Positions 25,833-36,900 are shown, counted from the stretch's first letter. The stretch: DNA of 57,775 nucleotides from Pelobacter sp. (GCA_030824515.1 JAVBXN010000042.1:1-57775), one strand, 5' to 3'. The notes: generated by a model from the sequence alone, not told the origin. Program-made: numbers and translations.

Positions 25833-26210
25833 ATGTCGAAAGGTTATCAGGCCAGCAAGGAACGACAGGAAGAAATCAACGGCTACGGCAAGAACATCGG
25901 CAAACGGGCCGGTTTCAAATGCGAGTGGTGTGACGGCAAGGATGAACTGCGGGTATGGGATTATCAACCGGATTCACCACCCGGCCCGGATACTCTGGCC
26001 CTGCTTTGCCAGCGCTGCCGTGGATGGGCCGACGGCAGGAAAGCCGAAGCGGATCAACTTCGCTCGATCCGTAACGCTCTCTGGAGCGATGTTCCGGCCA
26101 TAGCGGAAGGAGCCGCCGTGGTCTTGTCGCGCTGCAGCGAAACATGGGCAAGGGAGGCGATTGAAGAGAGCCTGATCGATGACACCGTGAAGGCAAAAAT
26201 TCTGAAGTAG
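25833..26210 (+). CDS. PhnA-like zinc-ribbon protein
   Basis: 125 aa from ATG 25833 (a longer reading frame exists but overlaps the nitroreductase and has no family support). It contains G-K-R-A-G-F-K-C-E-W-C-D-G-K near residues 23-36 and L-L-C-Q-R-C near 60, giving two CxxC knuckles for one zinc. This resembles the N-terminal domain of PhnA-type proteins, whose function is unclear despite the name. It shares direction with the nitroreductase and converges on the SLC5 fusion gene. Confidence 0.7.
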   Translation: MSKGYQASKERQEEINGYGKNIGKRAGFKCEWCDGKDELRVWDYQPDSPPGPDTLALLCQRCRGWADGRKAEADQLRSIRNALWSDVPAIAEGAAVVLSRCSETWAREAIEESLIDDTVKAKILK

Positions 26211-26224
26211 GACACGGCCACTAT

Positions 26225-29200
26225 TTACACCACCTTGAGCACGACCATGGATATGTCGTCCTGCAGCGGGCGTGACTGGCAGAATCCGGTCAGCGACTCC
26301 AGCACGGAATCGATGATTTTTTGTGGGTGTTCCGCATGATTGTCGGCAACTATTGCGCTGAGACGGTCAATGCCGAAGAAATCACCGCACGGGTTTTGCG
26401 CTTCCGTGATTCCGTCGGTATAGAGCAGCAGTATGTCCCCCTCCAGCATCAGGATGCTCTTGTTTTCGAAAACCACCGCTTTCAACACTCCCAGAATCAA
26501 TCCCTCGGCATCTATTTCAATGCATGCCACTTCGCCCTGCCTGAAGAGCAGCGGTTTGTTGTGGCCGGCGCTGGCAAACGAGAGCATGCGGCTGAAGACG
26601 TTGTACTTCACATAAAACATCGTGATGAACAGTTCCGCGTTGGTCAGGTCTTCGTAGAGCAGCTCGTTCAACAGCGACAGCACATCCGGAGCGGTGGCCG
26701 CCGAGTATACCCGCGCCCGGAGCACGCTGCGGGTTTCGGCCATGATCAGCGCCGCACCCACGCTATGACCGGAGACGTCGGCAATCACGATGTCGATCAC
26801 CTGTCCGCCCCGCAGAAAAAAATCGTAGTAATCTCCCCCCACATGGGCGGCCGGAATACAGATCCCGGCAAAAGCGACTCCCGGAAGGTCCGGCAGAACC
26901 GAGGGAAGCAGGGAGAACTGGATCTGGCGGGCGATTTCCATATCCCTCGCAACTCGCGCGTTTTCCAGCAGCGCCTGTTCCTTCTGCAGGCGCTCCCGCT
27001 CGCGGGCCTCCATCTCCGAAACGATCGTCACCGCCTGGGCTAGCTGCCCGGCCAGGCTTGAGAGCAGATTGAGAAATTCTTCCGTGAAAACTCCGACAAG
27101 TGTTTTGGAAAAGAGTGACAGGATTCCCATGGGGGGTTCGCCGGCCCGCGCGATGGGGATATGGGCAAAACAGCTGATCTCCTCGCTCTCCATCAATTCC
27201 CTGGATTGGGGCTTGGACATGTTGCGGGTGTCGTTTACCACCTGGACCCGCTGGGTCAGAAAACTCTCCCCGGCGTAGGTGGATCTGTCCGGAACCAGGT
27301 TCTTTTGGGTAAGGCAGCTGAATTCACTGCTCTGATAGCTGCGTACAGTCAGCATTCCATGCTCATCCTGGAGCCTGATGATGACCAGGTCAAACTTGAA
27401 TTCCCTGCGGATCAGGTCCAGCAGGTCATCCATGATAATCTGCAGGTCCAGGGTCCGGTTCATGATTTCGGACGCCCGCAGCCTGACCGAGAGGTTCTCC
27501 TTGCTCTCCGCCAGCGAGGTTCGAACAGTGCTGAATACATCGTAGACCGATTCCATCCTGGAACCCTGGTCCGAGAGGTAACTCTCGATGATGGCGCCGG
27601 CCGCGGCCGCGCCGACCGACCCGGCCAGGGTCCGCTCGGCAAAACGCTTGAACCTGGGCAGTTCGAATTCCGGAACCTGCCCGTCCTCGTCCATGTTCCT
27701 GCTTTCCCGGTACTCGCGTATCGCGGCGACAGCCTGGGGTTCGCCGATGAATTTGGAGAGCAGGTTCACGAACTGCTGAATGGCCACCGGCTTGGTGAGC
27801 CGTTTGGTTTCCCACTGGGTGTTTTGCGGCGCCGGTATGAATATGTCCACGAATTTCCTGGCCTGATCCTCCTCCCGGTTGCCCTGGGAGAATATTATCG
27901 AGCAGATCAGGTACCCGGCCATGTTCACGAACATGCTCCAGAAGAAGGCGTGGGATAGTGTGTCAAGACCGGTCAATCCGAAGAGCTCGGTCGGTTTCAG
28001 CAATTCTATTCCAAACGGTCCCTTGTCGAGTATGTCGCTGTGCCACCATCCGCATCTTATCAGCGACGGCATCAGCAGTGTATAGAACCATAGGGCAAAA
28101 CCGAGAAATATGCCGGTAATGGCCCCGGTCTTGTTGCCTCTGCGCCAGAAAAGCCCCCCAAACAGCGCTGGTCCGAACTGGATTACGGCGGCGAATGAGA
28201 TCAGTCCGATATTGACCAGCATGTAGGTTTCGCCGACAATGCGCTGGTAGAGGTAGCCCAGGAAGATCACCAGGAATATTCCGAGCCTTTTGAGGTTGAT
28301 CAGCAGCAGCGGAAACCAGTCCCGCGGTTTGAATCTGACGACTATCGGCATCAGCAGATGGTTCAGGAACATCGTCGAAATCGCGACCGATTCGACTATC
28401 ACCATGCTGGCGGCAGCCGAAAAACCGCCCAAAAAAGCCAGCAGTGCCAACCAGGCATGGCCGCTTTGCAACGGCAGGTTGATTACAAAGTAGTCGGCGC
28501 CGAAGATACCGCCGCTATAGAGGATTCCTCCAAACGCAATCGGCATCACGAAAAGATTAATCAGGAACATATAGGCAGGAAAGAGCCACATCGCCATTTT
28601 TATATGTTCTTCGTTCGAGTTTTCGATGACCGCCACATGAAACTGGCGTGGCAGGAGCAGGATTGCCCCCATGGAAAGCCAGAGCGTCGAGAACCAGTTC
28701 ATATGAGCGCTGATGCTGTTTTCGTTGATTGTTACCAGGCGATCGAAGGTCGCTTCCCTGGCTTTCATTCGGGCGAAAATGTCGCCGAAACCATCGAATA
28801 AACCATAGGTGACGAACAGCCCGATCACCATGAATGCCAGCAGTTTTACGACCGATTCCACTGCGATGGCCGCCACCAGCCCTTCATGCCGTTCCGATGA
28901 TATCAGGTTTCGGGCGCCGAAGATGACCCCGAACAGACTGAAAATAAGAGCCGCCAGAAAGCTGGTGTGGATGGACATCGGCGAAGCTCCCGGTATGAAA
29001 GGCAACTGCATGTAGGGGTAACCGCAGATGATATCGAAGCTTGATGAAACCGCCTTCAGCTGCAGCGCAATGTAGGGCATGATGCCGACGATGGCGATGA
29101 TGGTGACCAGAGCGCCCAGAGGTTGCGATTTTCCGTAACGGGAGCTGATGAAGTCGGCGATCGAGGTGATGTTGTTTTTCTTGCTGATCCTGATGATCTT

Positions 29201-29467
29201 GCGCAGTACAAACCACCAGAAAAACGTGGTCAGCGTTGGGCCAAGGTAGATCAGCAGAAAATCGATGCCGGTGGTTGCTGCCCGGCCGACGCTGCCATAG
29301 TAGGTCCAGGTGGTGGCATACACGCCGATGGAGAGAGAATATATGAGCGGATTGGAAATGATGCTCTGGCCGAGTTCCTGCTTTTTGTCGGCGTAGTAGG
29401 CCACCATGAAGAGGACAAGTATGTACAGAAGGGATGTGCCCAAGACAAGTTCAATGCTGAGGATCAT
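26225..29467 (-). CDS. SLC5 transporter-STAC-GAF-PP2C (SpoIIE-type) phosphatase fusion
   Basis: 1080 aa. Residues 1-~520 are a sodium:solute symporter (SLC5) domain with about 13 hydrophobic helices. A STAC-type linker follows (about 560-640; R-F-K-R-F-A-E-R-T-L-A-G-S-V-G-A-A-A-A). A GAF domain lies at about 690-845, then a charged coiled-coil, then a PP2C/SpoIIE phosphatase (about 885-1080) with all metal-binding motifs: V-G-G-D-Y-Y-D-F, A-D-V-S-G-H-S-V-G-A-A-L, Y-T-D-G-I-T-E-A and Q-D-D-I-S-M. It is related in layout to CbrA, which has SLC5-STAC before a histidine kinase; here the output is dephosphorylation, probably of an anti-sigma antagonist. Its partner is not in the window. Confidence 0.93.
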   Translation of the reverse strand: MILSIELVLGTSLLYILVLFMVAYYADKKQELGQSIISNPLIYSLSIGVYATTWTYYGSVGRAATTGIDFLLIYLGPTLTTFFWWFVLRKIIRISKKNNITSIADFISSRYGKSQPLGALVTIIAIVGIMPYIALQLKAVSSSFDIICGYPYMQLPFIPGASPMSIHTSFLAALIFSLFGVIFGARNLISSERHEGLVAAIAVESVVKLLAFMVIGLFVTYGLFDGFGDIFARMKAREATFDRLVTINENSISAHMNWFSTLWLSMGAILLLPRQFHVAVIENSNEEHIKMAMWLFPAYMFLINLFVMPIAFGGILYSGGIFGADYFVINLPLQSGHAWLALLAFLGGFSAAASMVIVESVAISTMFLNHLLMPIVVRFKPRDWFPLLLINLKRLGIFLVIFLGYLYQRIVGETYMLVNIGLISFAAVIQFGPALFGGLFWRRGNKTGAITGIFLGFALWFYTLLMPSLIRCGWWHSDILDKGPFGIELLKPTELFGLTGLDTLSHAFFWSMFVNMAGYLICSIIFSQGNREEDQARKFVDIFIPAPQNTQWETKRLTKPVAIQQFVNLLSKFIGEPQAVAAIREYRESRNMDEDGQVPEFELPRFKRFAERTLAGSVGAAAAGAIIESYLSDQGSRMESVYDVFSTVRTSLAESKENLSVRLRASEIMNRTLDLQIIMDDLLDLIRREFKFDLVIIRLQDEHGMLTVRSYQSSEFSCLTQKNLVPDRSTYAGESFLTQRVQVVNDTRNMSKPQSRELMESEEISCFAHIPIARAGEPPMGILSLFSKTLVGVFTEEFLNLLSSLAGQLAQAVTIVSEMEARERERLQKEQALLENARVARDMEIARQIQFSLLPSVLPDLPGVAFAGICIPAAHVGGDYYDFFLRGGQVIDIVIADVSGHSVGAALIMAETRSVLRARVYSAATAPDVLSLLNELLYEDLTNAELFITMFYVKYNVFSRMLSFASAGHNKPLLFRQGEVACIEIDAEGLILGVLKAVVFENKSILMLEGDILLLYTDGITEAQNPCGDFFGIDRLSAIVADNHAEHPQKIIDSVLESLTGFCQSRPLQDDISMVVLKVV

Positions 29468-29544
29468 CGGTCTATTCTCTCTTGTCTTAACTCCGGTTCG
29501 AAATCATGTAAATGGCTGATGTTATTTATTAAAAAGGCATTTGC
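29468..29544. other. Short spacer upstream of the SLC5 fusion gene
   Basis: Non-coding. It must hold the promoter of the minus-strand SLC5-PP2C gene, but no boxes are clear. Confidence 0.3.
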
Positions 29545-29673
29545 TCACGCAACGACGCAACGAACGCGACGAAATTCAAATACTTAAGAAGATTTATGAC
29601 CTCACCAATTTGGTGAATGATTTTATCGTTTAACTGCCTGATGTTACGTTGCGTCGTTGCGTTCGTCGCGTGA
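29545..29673. repeat. 129-bp imperfect inverted-repeat element B
   Basis: Outer arms 29545-29571 and 29647-29673 are built of degenerate CGCAACGA-type repeats in opposite orientation, each starting TCACGC on its own strand. At the centre is a near-perfect 15-bp palindrome TCACCAATTTGGTGA (29602-29616). No ORF lies inside. Confidence 0.6.
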
Positions 29674-29818
29674 AACTGCTTTTTCTAGGTTTATTGATAT
29701 TTCATTGTCGATAACAGTGCCCGCATGGGGCTGTAGATGTCCGCCGACGGGATATGATCTGTAAGTGCGGATTATTACGGTAATATGTAAAAAATTAAGC
29801 ATTTGTAACATATCATGA

Positions 29819-29824
29819 TATAAT
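29819..29824 (+). promoter_or_regulatory. Candidate -10 box for the haem sensor gene
   Basis: A perfect TATAAT lies 44 bp before the ATG at 29868. No good -35 hexamer stands at 16-18 bp, so an activator may be needed or the match may be chance. AAGGAAG is the Shine-Dalgarno, six bases before the ATG. Confidence 0.35.
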
Positions 29825-29867
29825 CCAAACATAAAGTAATTTAGATACCGAGCGAAGGAAGGCTGAC

Positions 29868-30569
29868 ATGGCCACGAGTACCTATAAAAAAAATGTAACC
29901 TCCGTCTCCCTGCTGGTCTTTTGCGTGGTGGTAATCAGTTGCGTTTTTCTGTATTCGGTGATCAAGACCAACATGATCAACGATACGATCCAGCATGAAG
30001 CCGACCTGGCGGATACGATCATCAAGTCAACTAGATACGCCATGTTGCAGGATGACCGCGTTACGCTTGGAAACATAATCAACAACATCGGAGAGCGGGA
30101 GGGGGTCGAGCATGTGCGCATATTCAATAAAAAAGGTCTGATCATGTTCTCTTCGCACTCCCAGGAGATCCACAAGCTTGTCGATAAGAATGCGGCCGGG
30201 TGTATAGTATGCCATTCCGGTCCGGTCGTCGCCACCAGCATGGGACGCATGGAACAGGCCCGGCGATTCATTAATGAACGCGGAATACACGTGCTGGCCA
30301 TAACCGCGCCGATCTATAACGAGCCGGACTGTAACAGCGCCTCCTGCCACTTTCATTCCGCCGGGCAGAAGCTGCTGGGCACCCTGGACATCGGCCTGTC
30401 CGAAGAGCAGCTTCAAAAATCCCTCACCGCAATGAAAAGCACTATTTTGGTGTTTTGTTTTATTCTGATGGTTCTGATAACGGGGGGTATCGCGATACTG
30501 TTGAAGGTAACCGGGCGCAGTGAACCGCCGGTCGTCAAGCCGGATACTTCGAGTTGCGCCGGGGAATGA
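29868..30569 (+). CDS. Membrane sensor protein with periplasmic haem-c sites, no output domain
   Basis: 233 aa. TM1 (about 13-35), a periplasmic domain of ~150 residues, TM2 (about 190-213) and a 20-residue cytoplasmic tail. The periplasmic part has C-I-V-C-H at 112-116, a standard haem-c site, and C-N-S-A-S-C-H at 155-161, a CX4CH variant. The domain resembles the c-haem PAS-like sensors that precede histidine kinase or chemoreceptor modules in Geobacter. Here nothing follows TM2: no HAMP, kinase or methyl-accepting domain. It may signal through a partner protein, be a redox protein in its own right, or be a truncated sensor. Confidence 0.82.
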   Translation: MATSTYKKNVTSVSLLVFCVVVISCVFLYSVIKTNMINDTIQHEADLADTIIKSTRYAMLQDDRVTLGNIINNIGEREGVEHVRIFNKKGLIMFSSHSQEIHKLVDKNAAGCIVCHSGPVVATSMGRMEQARRFINERGIHVLAITAPIYNEPDCNSASCHFHSAGQKLLGTLDIGLSEEQLQKSLTAMKSTILVFCFILMVLITGGIAILLKVTGRSEPPVVKPDTSSCAGE

Positions 30570-30711
30570 GGCGTTCTTGGAGGGAATGTACGCAGGCCGA
30601 AAAGGAAATGAAATATATCAGAGAATTGGATATGAATTCGCAGCAGTGATCAATCGATAGTCCCGCCATCACCCGCGCTCTTTATCTGCTGTCCTGTCAC
30701 ATCAATTTTGT
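30570..30711. other. Spacer downstream of the haem sensor
   Basis: No convincing gene. A short open stretch rich in Glu/Lys/Gln codons follows the stop in another frame and could be the last trace of a lost output domain, but it is too short to assign. Confidence 0.25.
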
Positions 30712-30872
30712 AACTGTTCAGCACTTTTTCATAACCCCACCTGTCCGCCCCTTAACTTAAGGGGCGGGACGCACTGATGTTGCACAGTGGTATCTGGCAG
30801 GTTGATTCTGCTTATGCTCCCCTCTTAAGATAAGAGGGGCAGGGGGAGTTATGAAGGGTATGCTGAATAGTT
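30712..30872. repeat. 161-bp imperfect inverted-repeat element C with two inner hairpins
   Basis: The ends AACTGTTCAGCA (30712-30723) and TGCTGAATAGTT (30861-30872) are inverted with one mismatch. Inward similarity continues through TTCATAAC...CC. Each arm has its own hairpin: GCCCCTTAA/TTAAGGGGC at 30747-30765 and CCCCTCTTA/TAAGAGGGG at 30819-30839. It lies between the haem sensor and the end of the surface-protein operon and could also act as a terminator for both. Confidence 0.65.
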
Positions 30873-30902
30873 AATCAATTTTTATTTCCGCAAACAACCA
30901 GA

Positions 30903-33900
30903 TCAGGGCTGAACAGTTACCCTGAATTTGACCTGCCCGGATGCACCGGGCGACAGTGTTCCGGTCAGGGTCCAGGTAATCGTGTCGCCGGCGGTAGCGG
31001 CGCTGCAGGCGCTTATGCTGTTGGGAAAGGGCGTCAGGCCTGAGCCGAGACAGCTGGTGGTCGGATTGACGCAGCAGGGGTTGGGGGGGGCGGCGCTCAG
31101 GGAAGTGAATGCGGGAACCGTGTCATGGATGACGATGTTGCTGAGCGGGCCGTTGCTGTTGTTGCCGTAGGTGATCGTGTAGGTCAGGTTGGAACCGGGC
31201 AGCGCTGTGGCGCTGTCCACGGTTTTGGTCAGCGTGAGTCCGGCACCGGATGATGCGCCGACGGTTGTGTTGTCGTTGCGGGCGAGCTGGGTCGATAGCG
31301 CCGGAACGGCGTTGGTATGGTTGAAGGTGGCGGTTGTGGTGACCAGGTTGGAAGCGCCGATCGGTGCATTGGCCGGTATGAACTCCTTCAGCAGCAGACA
31401 GAGCTGCTCATTGGCTGACAGGGCGGTGGCGGACGTAATCTGCGGTTCGCCGCTGTCGAAGGTGCCGTTGCAGTTGCTGTCGCGATAGAAAACTTCGCTC
31501 CAGCCCGGCATCGCCGGTGAGGCGACCGCTGCTGTGCTGAAGCTGACGCTGCCGCCGCTGCCTGCGGTAAAGCTGTGCGGGTGGAAGATCACCGTTCCGG
31601 GCAGCGCCGAAGCGGAGTTGTCGGTCTGGAAACGGCTGTCGGGCACATCGGCCAGGTTCAGGCCCGAATAGCTGGAACCGACGGTATTGGTGAAAGTAAC
31701 GCTGTCGCTGGTCCGGTCATAACTGCCGCCGCTGGTGCCGGCGGAGCCTCCGGTAGAGATATATCCGCCCGGATTTGTTTCCACTACCTTGACCTGTGCC
31801 GCTCCCGCCGAAGCTGGTATCCAGAGGATGTAATCTCCGCCGCCGCTGGTCGTGGTCGTGTCATGGGTGGTTGCGCCGCTGCTGTCGGTGGCTTTGACCG
31901 CAACTGCCGCGATGCCGCCCTCGCTGCCGTCCTGCAGGCCGTTGTTGGCAATACCTCCGCCAGTTCCCGTATCCATGAAGACCCTGCCGCTGATCCGGCT
32001 GCCGTTGTAGAGACCGAAATTCTGGCCGGTCATCGGATTGGATTGCAGCGTCAGCTGGCGTATGCCGCTGGAGGCTTCAAGCGCGACCCAACCGCCTGGA
32101 AAAGCGGGATTCAGATCGGTCAGGATGGTGTTTATAGAATGAATCACGCAATAATCGCCGGATGTGATGCCGTTAAAGCTGTAGGCTCCGGTGGTCGGGT
32201 CCGGGGTTGTATATTGTGTTGCCGGGTTGTTGCAGCTGCTACCGGTGCGGGTCGCCAGCTTGACGTACACGGTCTGTCCCGTGCCGGTTTCACCGTTCTC
32301 GCGGTTCCCGTTGTGGTTCGCATCGGCATAGACATAGCCGCTGACAGCGCCGAAATTGGCATTGACCGTCAGGGTGGCCGTATTGCTGACGGCGCCGGGA
32401 CTGCCGGTTTCCAGCGAGGTTACACCGCTGGTGGTGTTGTTGTAGACCCCGGGCTGGCCCGATGTTACCGGGATTGTGACCGTGCAACTGCTGGAGAGCG
32501 GCAGCGTGGCGCCGCTCAGCGTGAACTGGGCCGAACCCTGGGTTGCGCCGGTCAGTGTGCCGCCGCAGGTGTTGGTGACCGGGGTGGAGCCGATGTAGAG
32601 GCCGGTAGGAAAGCTGTCGCTGACCGCCACATTGGTCAGGGCGCTGGTTGCGTTGGCGTTGGTAAGCGTCAGCAGCAGCGCCGAGCTTTGAAAGTTGTTA
32701 ATGCTGGCCGGGGTGAACGATTTTGTAATGGTCGGTTTCGACAGTACCGTCAGGTCGGCCGAAACCGAGGCTGTCGAACCGGCGTTGGAGGTGGTGACGT
32801 TGAAGGGCGCCGAGGGGTTGGTGTACAGGCCGGCAATCGCGCTGGTCACCCTGGCGTTGATGGTGCAGCTGCCGGAAGCCGGAATGGTCCCGCCGGACAG
32901 TTGCAGCGAATTGCCGCCGGCTGTGGCGGTGACAGTGCCGCCGCAGGTGCTGAATGCGGCAAGCGGGGTATCGTTGATCAGGTTGGCCGGGTAGGGGTCG
33001 GTGAAAGCCGCGCCGCTGATTGCCACCGGGTTGCTGTTGGAGAGCGTGATTGTCAGCGTCGAAGCGGTGTTGACCGGGATCTTGTCCGGCGAGAAGGCCT
33101 TGGCGAATCCTGGCGGCGACATGATGGTCAGGTTGGCGGTTGCCTCGCTCCCGGTGCCGATGTTGGTGGTGGTGACCGGACCACTGTGGTTGACATAGGT
33201 TCCGGCCACCGCTCCGGTGACATTGACCGCCACGCTGCAGGAACTGTTGCCGGGGATGGTTGCACCGGAAAGCGTCAACGTGCCGCTGCCGGCAGCGGCG
33301 GTGGCGGTTCCGCCGCAGCTGTTGGTAAGACCGGGAGTGGCGGCATTGACGATGCCGGTCGGCACGCCGCTTGGATATGTGTCGCTGAAGGCCACGCCGG
33401 TGGCTGCTGCAGCGTTGGAGTTGGAAAGCGTGATCGTCAGCCGTGATGTGCCGTTTTGGGGAATGACGGCCGGGGAGAAGGCTTTGATCACACCCGGCGG
33501 AGGGGTCATGTTCAGCAGCGCCGAACCCGGATTGGCGTTGCTGGCGCCGCTGGTTACGGTCAACCCGCCGGCCGGGATCGTGTTCAGCACCGAATTGCTG
33601 GCCGACACAAGCACCGTGACGGTACAGGTGCCATTGGCCGGAATTGTGCCGTTGCTAAGCCCGACAAAGGTTCCGCCGATGGTCCCGGTGGCGCTGCCGC
33701 CGCAGCTGGTTGAAGGTGCTCCGGCATTAATGATGGTTCCGGGCAGGTAGCTGTCGGTGAAAGCCGCGCCGGTCATGGCAACGCCGGTCGGATTGGTCAG
33801 CGTGATGGTCAGGGTCGAGGTCTGGGCATTGGTAATCGCTGCCGGAGCGAAGGCTTTGGCGATGCTGGGCTGGCCGACCGAGAGAATCGCGCTGGCGGCC

Positions 33901-36900
33901 GTGCCGTTGCCGCCGTTGCTGGACGAAACCGGACCGGTGCTGTTGGTGTAGTTGCCGGCTACGGCGGCGGTAACGTTGACCGTGATTGTGCAACTGCCGT
34001 TGACCGCCAGCGTTCCGGCCGTGATGCCGATCGTGTTGCCGCCGGAAGCTCCGCCGGCAATGGTGGCGCTGGAGCCGGCCGTGCAGGTGACGTTAGGCAC
34101 CGGAGTGCCGGTGTTGACCATTCCAGATGGATAGGAGTCGTTAAAGGCGACGCCTGTCAGCGCCAAAATATTGCTGGCGGAATTGCGAACGATGATCTCC
34201 AGCTGTGTCGTGCCACCGGCCGAGATCGGATTGGTAACGAAGCGTTTGGTGCTGTAGGGGGGATCCATCACCGTCAGCGTGGCGCTGGCTGCCGCGCCGG
34301 TGCCGGCGTTGGCGGTGGTGATCGGGCCGGTGGAGTTGTACAGTCCGCCGGCGATCGAGCTGGTTACGGAAACGGTAACAGTGCAGCTGCCGCTGGCCGG
34401 AATCGTCGCTCCACTCAGTTCCAGCGTGCCGCTTCCGGCGGCGGCCGTGACTGTTGCGGAGCTGCAGGTGGTGGCGGCGGCCGGTGTTGCGGCATTGACC
34501 ATGCCGAAGGGGTAGCTGTCCGTGAAAGCGGCGCCTGTGATGGCGGTGGCATTGGGGTTGGTAAGTGTGATCGTGATTGTGCTGACCGCCCCTTTCAGGA
34601 TCGTGGACGGCGCAAAAACCTTGGTTGCGGTCGGTACATTGTTGCTGGTCACTATCAGCTGGGCGGTGGAGGGTGCGCCGCTGCCGCCGTTAGCGGAAGT
34701 GATGTTGCCGGTGCTGTTGCTGTACGGAGTGGCCGAAGTGGTCGGGCTCTGTACGTTGGAGGAAACGGTGCAGCTGCCACCCGGCAGCAGCGTGGCTGCG
34801 CTGATTCCGAGCGTGGTACCGGCGTTGACACCTCCGACCTTGGTGGCGGTCGAGCCGGAACTGCAGGTAAGCGTGGAGCTGGACGGCGTCGAGTTGACCA
34901 TCACCCCCGGAGTGTTGGGATAGTTGTCGGTGAAGGCCACGTTATTGAGAGTGGTGGTCGGGTTGGGGTTGCTGATCGTGACGCTGAGCCGCACCGGGGT
35001 GCTGGCCCGCACCGAGGGAGCGGCAAAGGTCTTGACTGCCACCGGAGCGCCGATCACCGTCAGGTTGGCAATGTTGCTGGGAATGCCGGCAGATCCGGTC
35101 TGGTTGGACACTACTCCGCTGGCCTGGTTGGGGTGGACGCCGGTTATGTTGCTGGTGACGTCGACCGTGATCGTGCATGAGGCGTTCGGAGCCATCGTGC
35201 CATTGGAAAGTGAAATTGCGGCTGCCCCCGCGGCAGCGCTGACGGCGCCGCCGCAACCGTTGACCACGTTGGGCGTGCCGGCCACCAGCATGTTGGTGAG
35301 CGGGTCGCTGAAAGCCATGCCGGTCAGGGTCATGTTGGTCGGGTTCTGGATCAGGAACGAGACGGTCGAAGTCGCTCCCGAGAGGATTGCCGCCGGAGTG
35401 AATGCTTTCAGCGTGACGGCTGGCTTGCCTACTGACAGCGTGGCGGAAGAGACGCTGCTGCTGCCGGCATTGGTTGATACCGCCGTAACGGTGTTGACGT
35501 AGTTTTCAGTCGCCGAGCTGGTTACATTTACGCTGATCGTGCAGCTGCCTCCGGGCGGCAGCGAAGCGCCCGGGTTCATGCCGACACTCGTGCCTCCGGC
35601 GGTCCCGCCGGTCAGCGTGCCGGCCGCGGCTCCGGCAGTACAGCTGATCGAGGCGTTGGGGGTGGCAGTGTTGACCAGTCCGGACGGGTAGGGATCGTCC
35701 AGTGTTACTCCGGTCATCGTGGCCGGGTTGCTGGCCGGATTGGTAATCGTAATCGACATGGTCGATGAGCCGCCCTGGATGATCGGGTTGGGCGAGAAGG
35801 ACTTGCTGACCTGTGGCGCGGACATGACCGGAATAACCGCCGCCGCCGAACTTGCGCCGAAGGTCTGTCCCAGCGTCTGCCCCTGGTAGCTGATAGTGGC
35901 GGTGTTGGTCAGGAGGGTTCCGGCCGGCACACCTCCGTTGACGGTCACATCAAAGCTCAGCGAAGTCGATTCGTTGTAGGGGAGCAGTCCGCCGCTGGCG
36001 CTATCGGCTCCGCTTCCGAGCCGGAAGATGACCTTGGGGGCGCCGCTGGAATCGTATTCGGCCTGGTCGTCGCCGGCGGCGTCGCTTTTCAGGCCGGTGT
36101 TGGCGCCGCTAACGATCTGCAGCGAGCCTGGCTTATAGGTCGTATAGGCCGGGATCGGGTCCGTCAGGAAGAGGTTGGTGGCGGTATCGAACCCGGTGTT
36201 CTTCATGTAGATCGTATAACGCAGCGTGTCTCCGGCGGTAATGGCCGCACCGGCGCTTCCGGCAACCTTGGCGACCGTCTTGGTGACGTTGGGGGTGATG
36301 ATCGGCACGTACAGGTCGGTGACAAAGGTCAGAACGCTGGGATAGTACTGGTCGGTGTTGGTGTTGAGCGTGATCGTGGCGCTGGTGTCGCCGTTCTTGA
36401 CGATGCCGTTGGGGATGTTGGTGCGGCTCAGGTCGTATCCCAGGTTATTGGTGTAGAGCGGATTTCTCCCGGCCAGATAGACCCCTTGGTCGGTGATGCT
36501 GGAGTTGAAGAAGTTGTTTGATGGATGGGTGGCATCCGAGATGGTGCTGCCGTTCAGTTGCAGGAAATCGCCGGTCAGGCCCAGGTCTCCTTCATAGGCC
36601 ATCACCCCGACCCGGGTTGTGATCGGGCCGGAGAGCGGGGAGAGGAAACCGCTGACAGTGAAGGTCTTTGGTTGCGGTATCACCTCCTGGCCGTCAAACA
36701 CGGTCAGGTTGCGTAACGGCAGCGAGCCGTTGCCGTAGACCACCACCAGCGACCATCCGCCAAAAGTGTTGGATGCGTTTACCTGGGAGGTTACGTTGGC
36801 TACCGTATAAGTGCCGTTGCCGGCGGCCTGCACCATTCCGGTGACGTCGGCGTAGCTCTGGTAACGATATGGTCCAGTTCCCTCCTGATCCACCTGGGTT

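Noticed and set aside
31575..33446. 623-codon plus-strand ORF inside the giant repeat gene
   Set aside because: It mirrors the repeat structure of the real gene; its repeats are a by-product of repetitive DNA.
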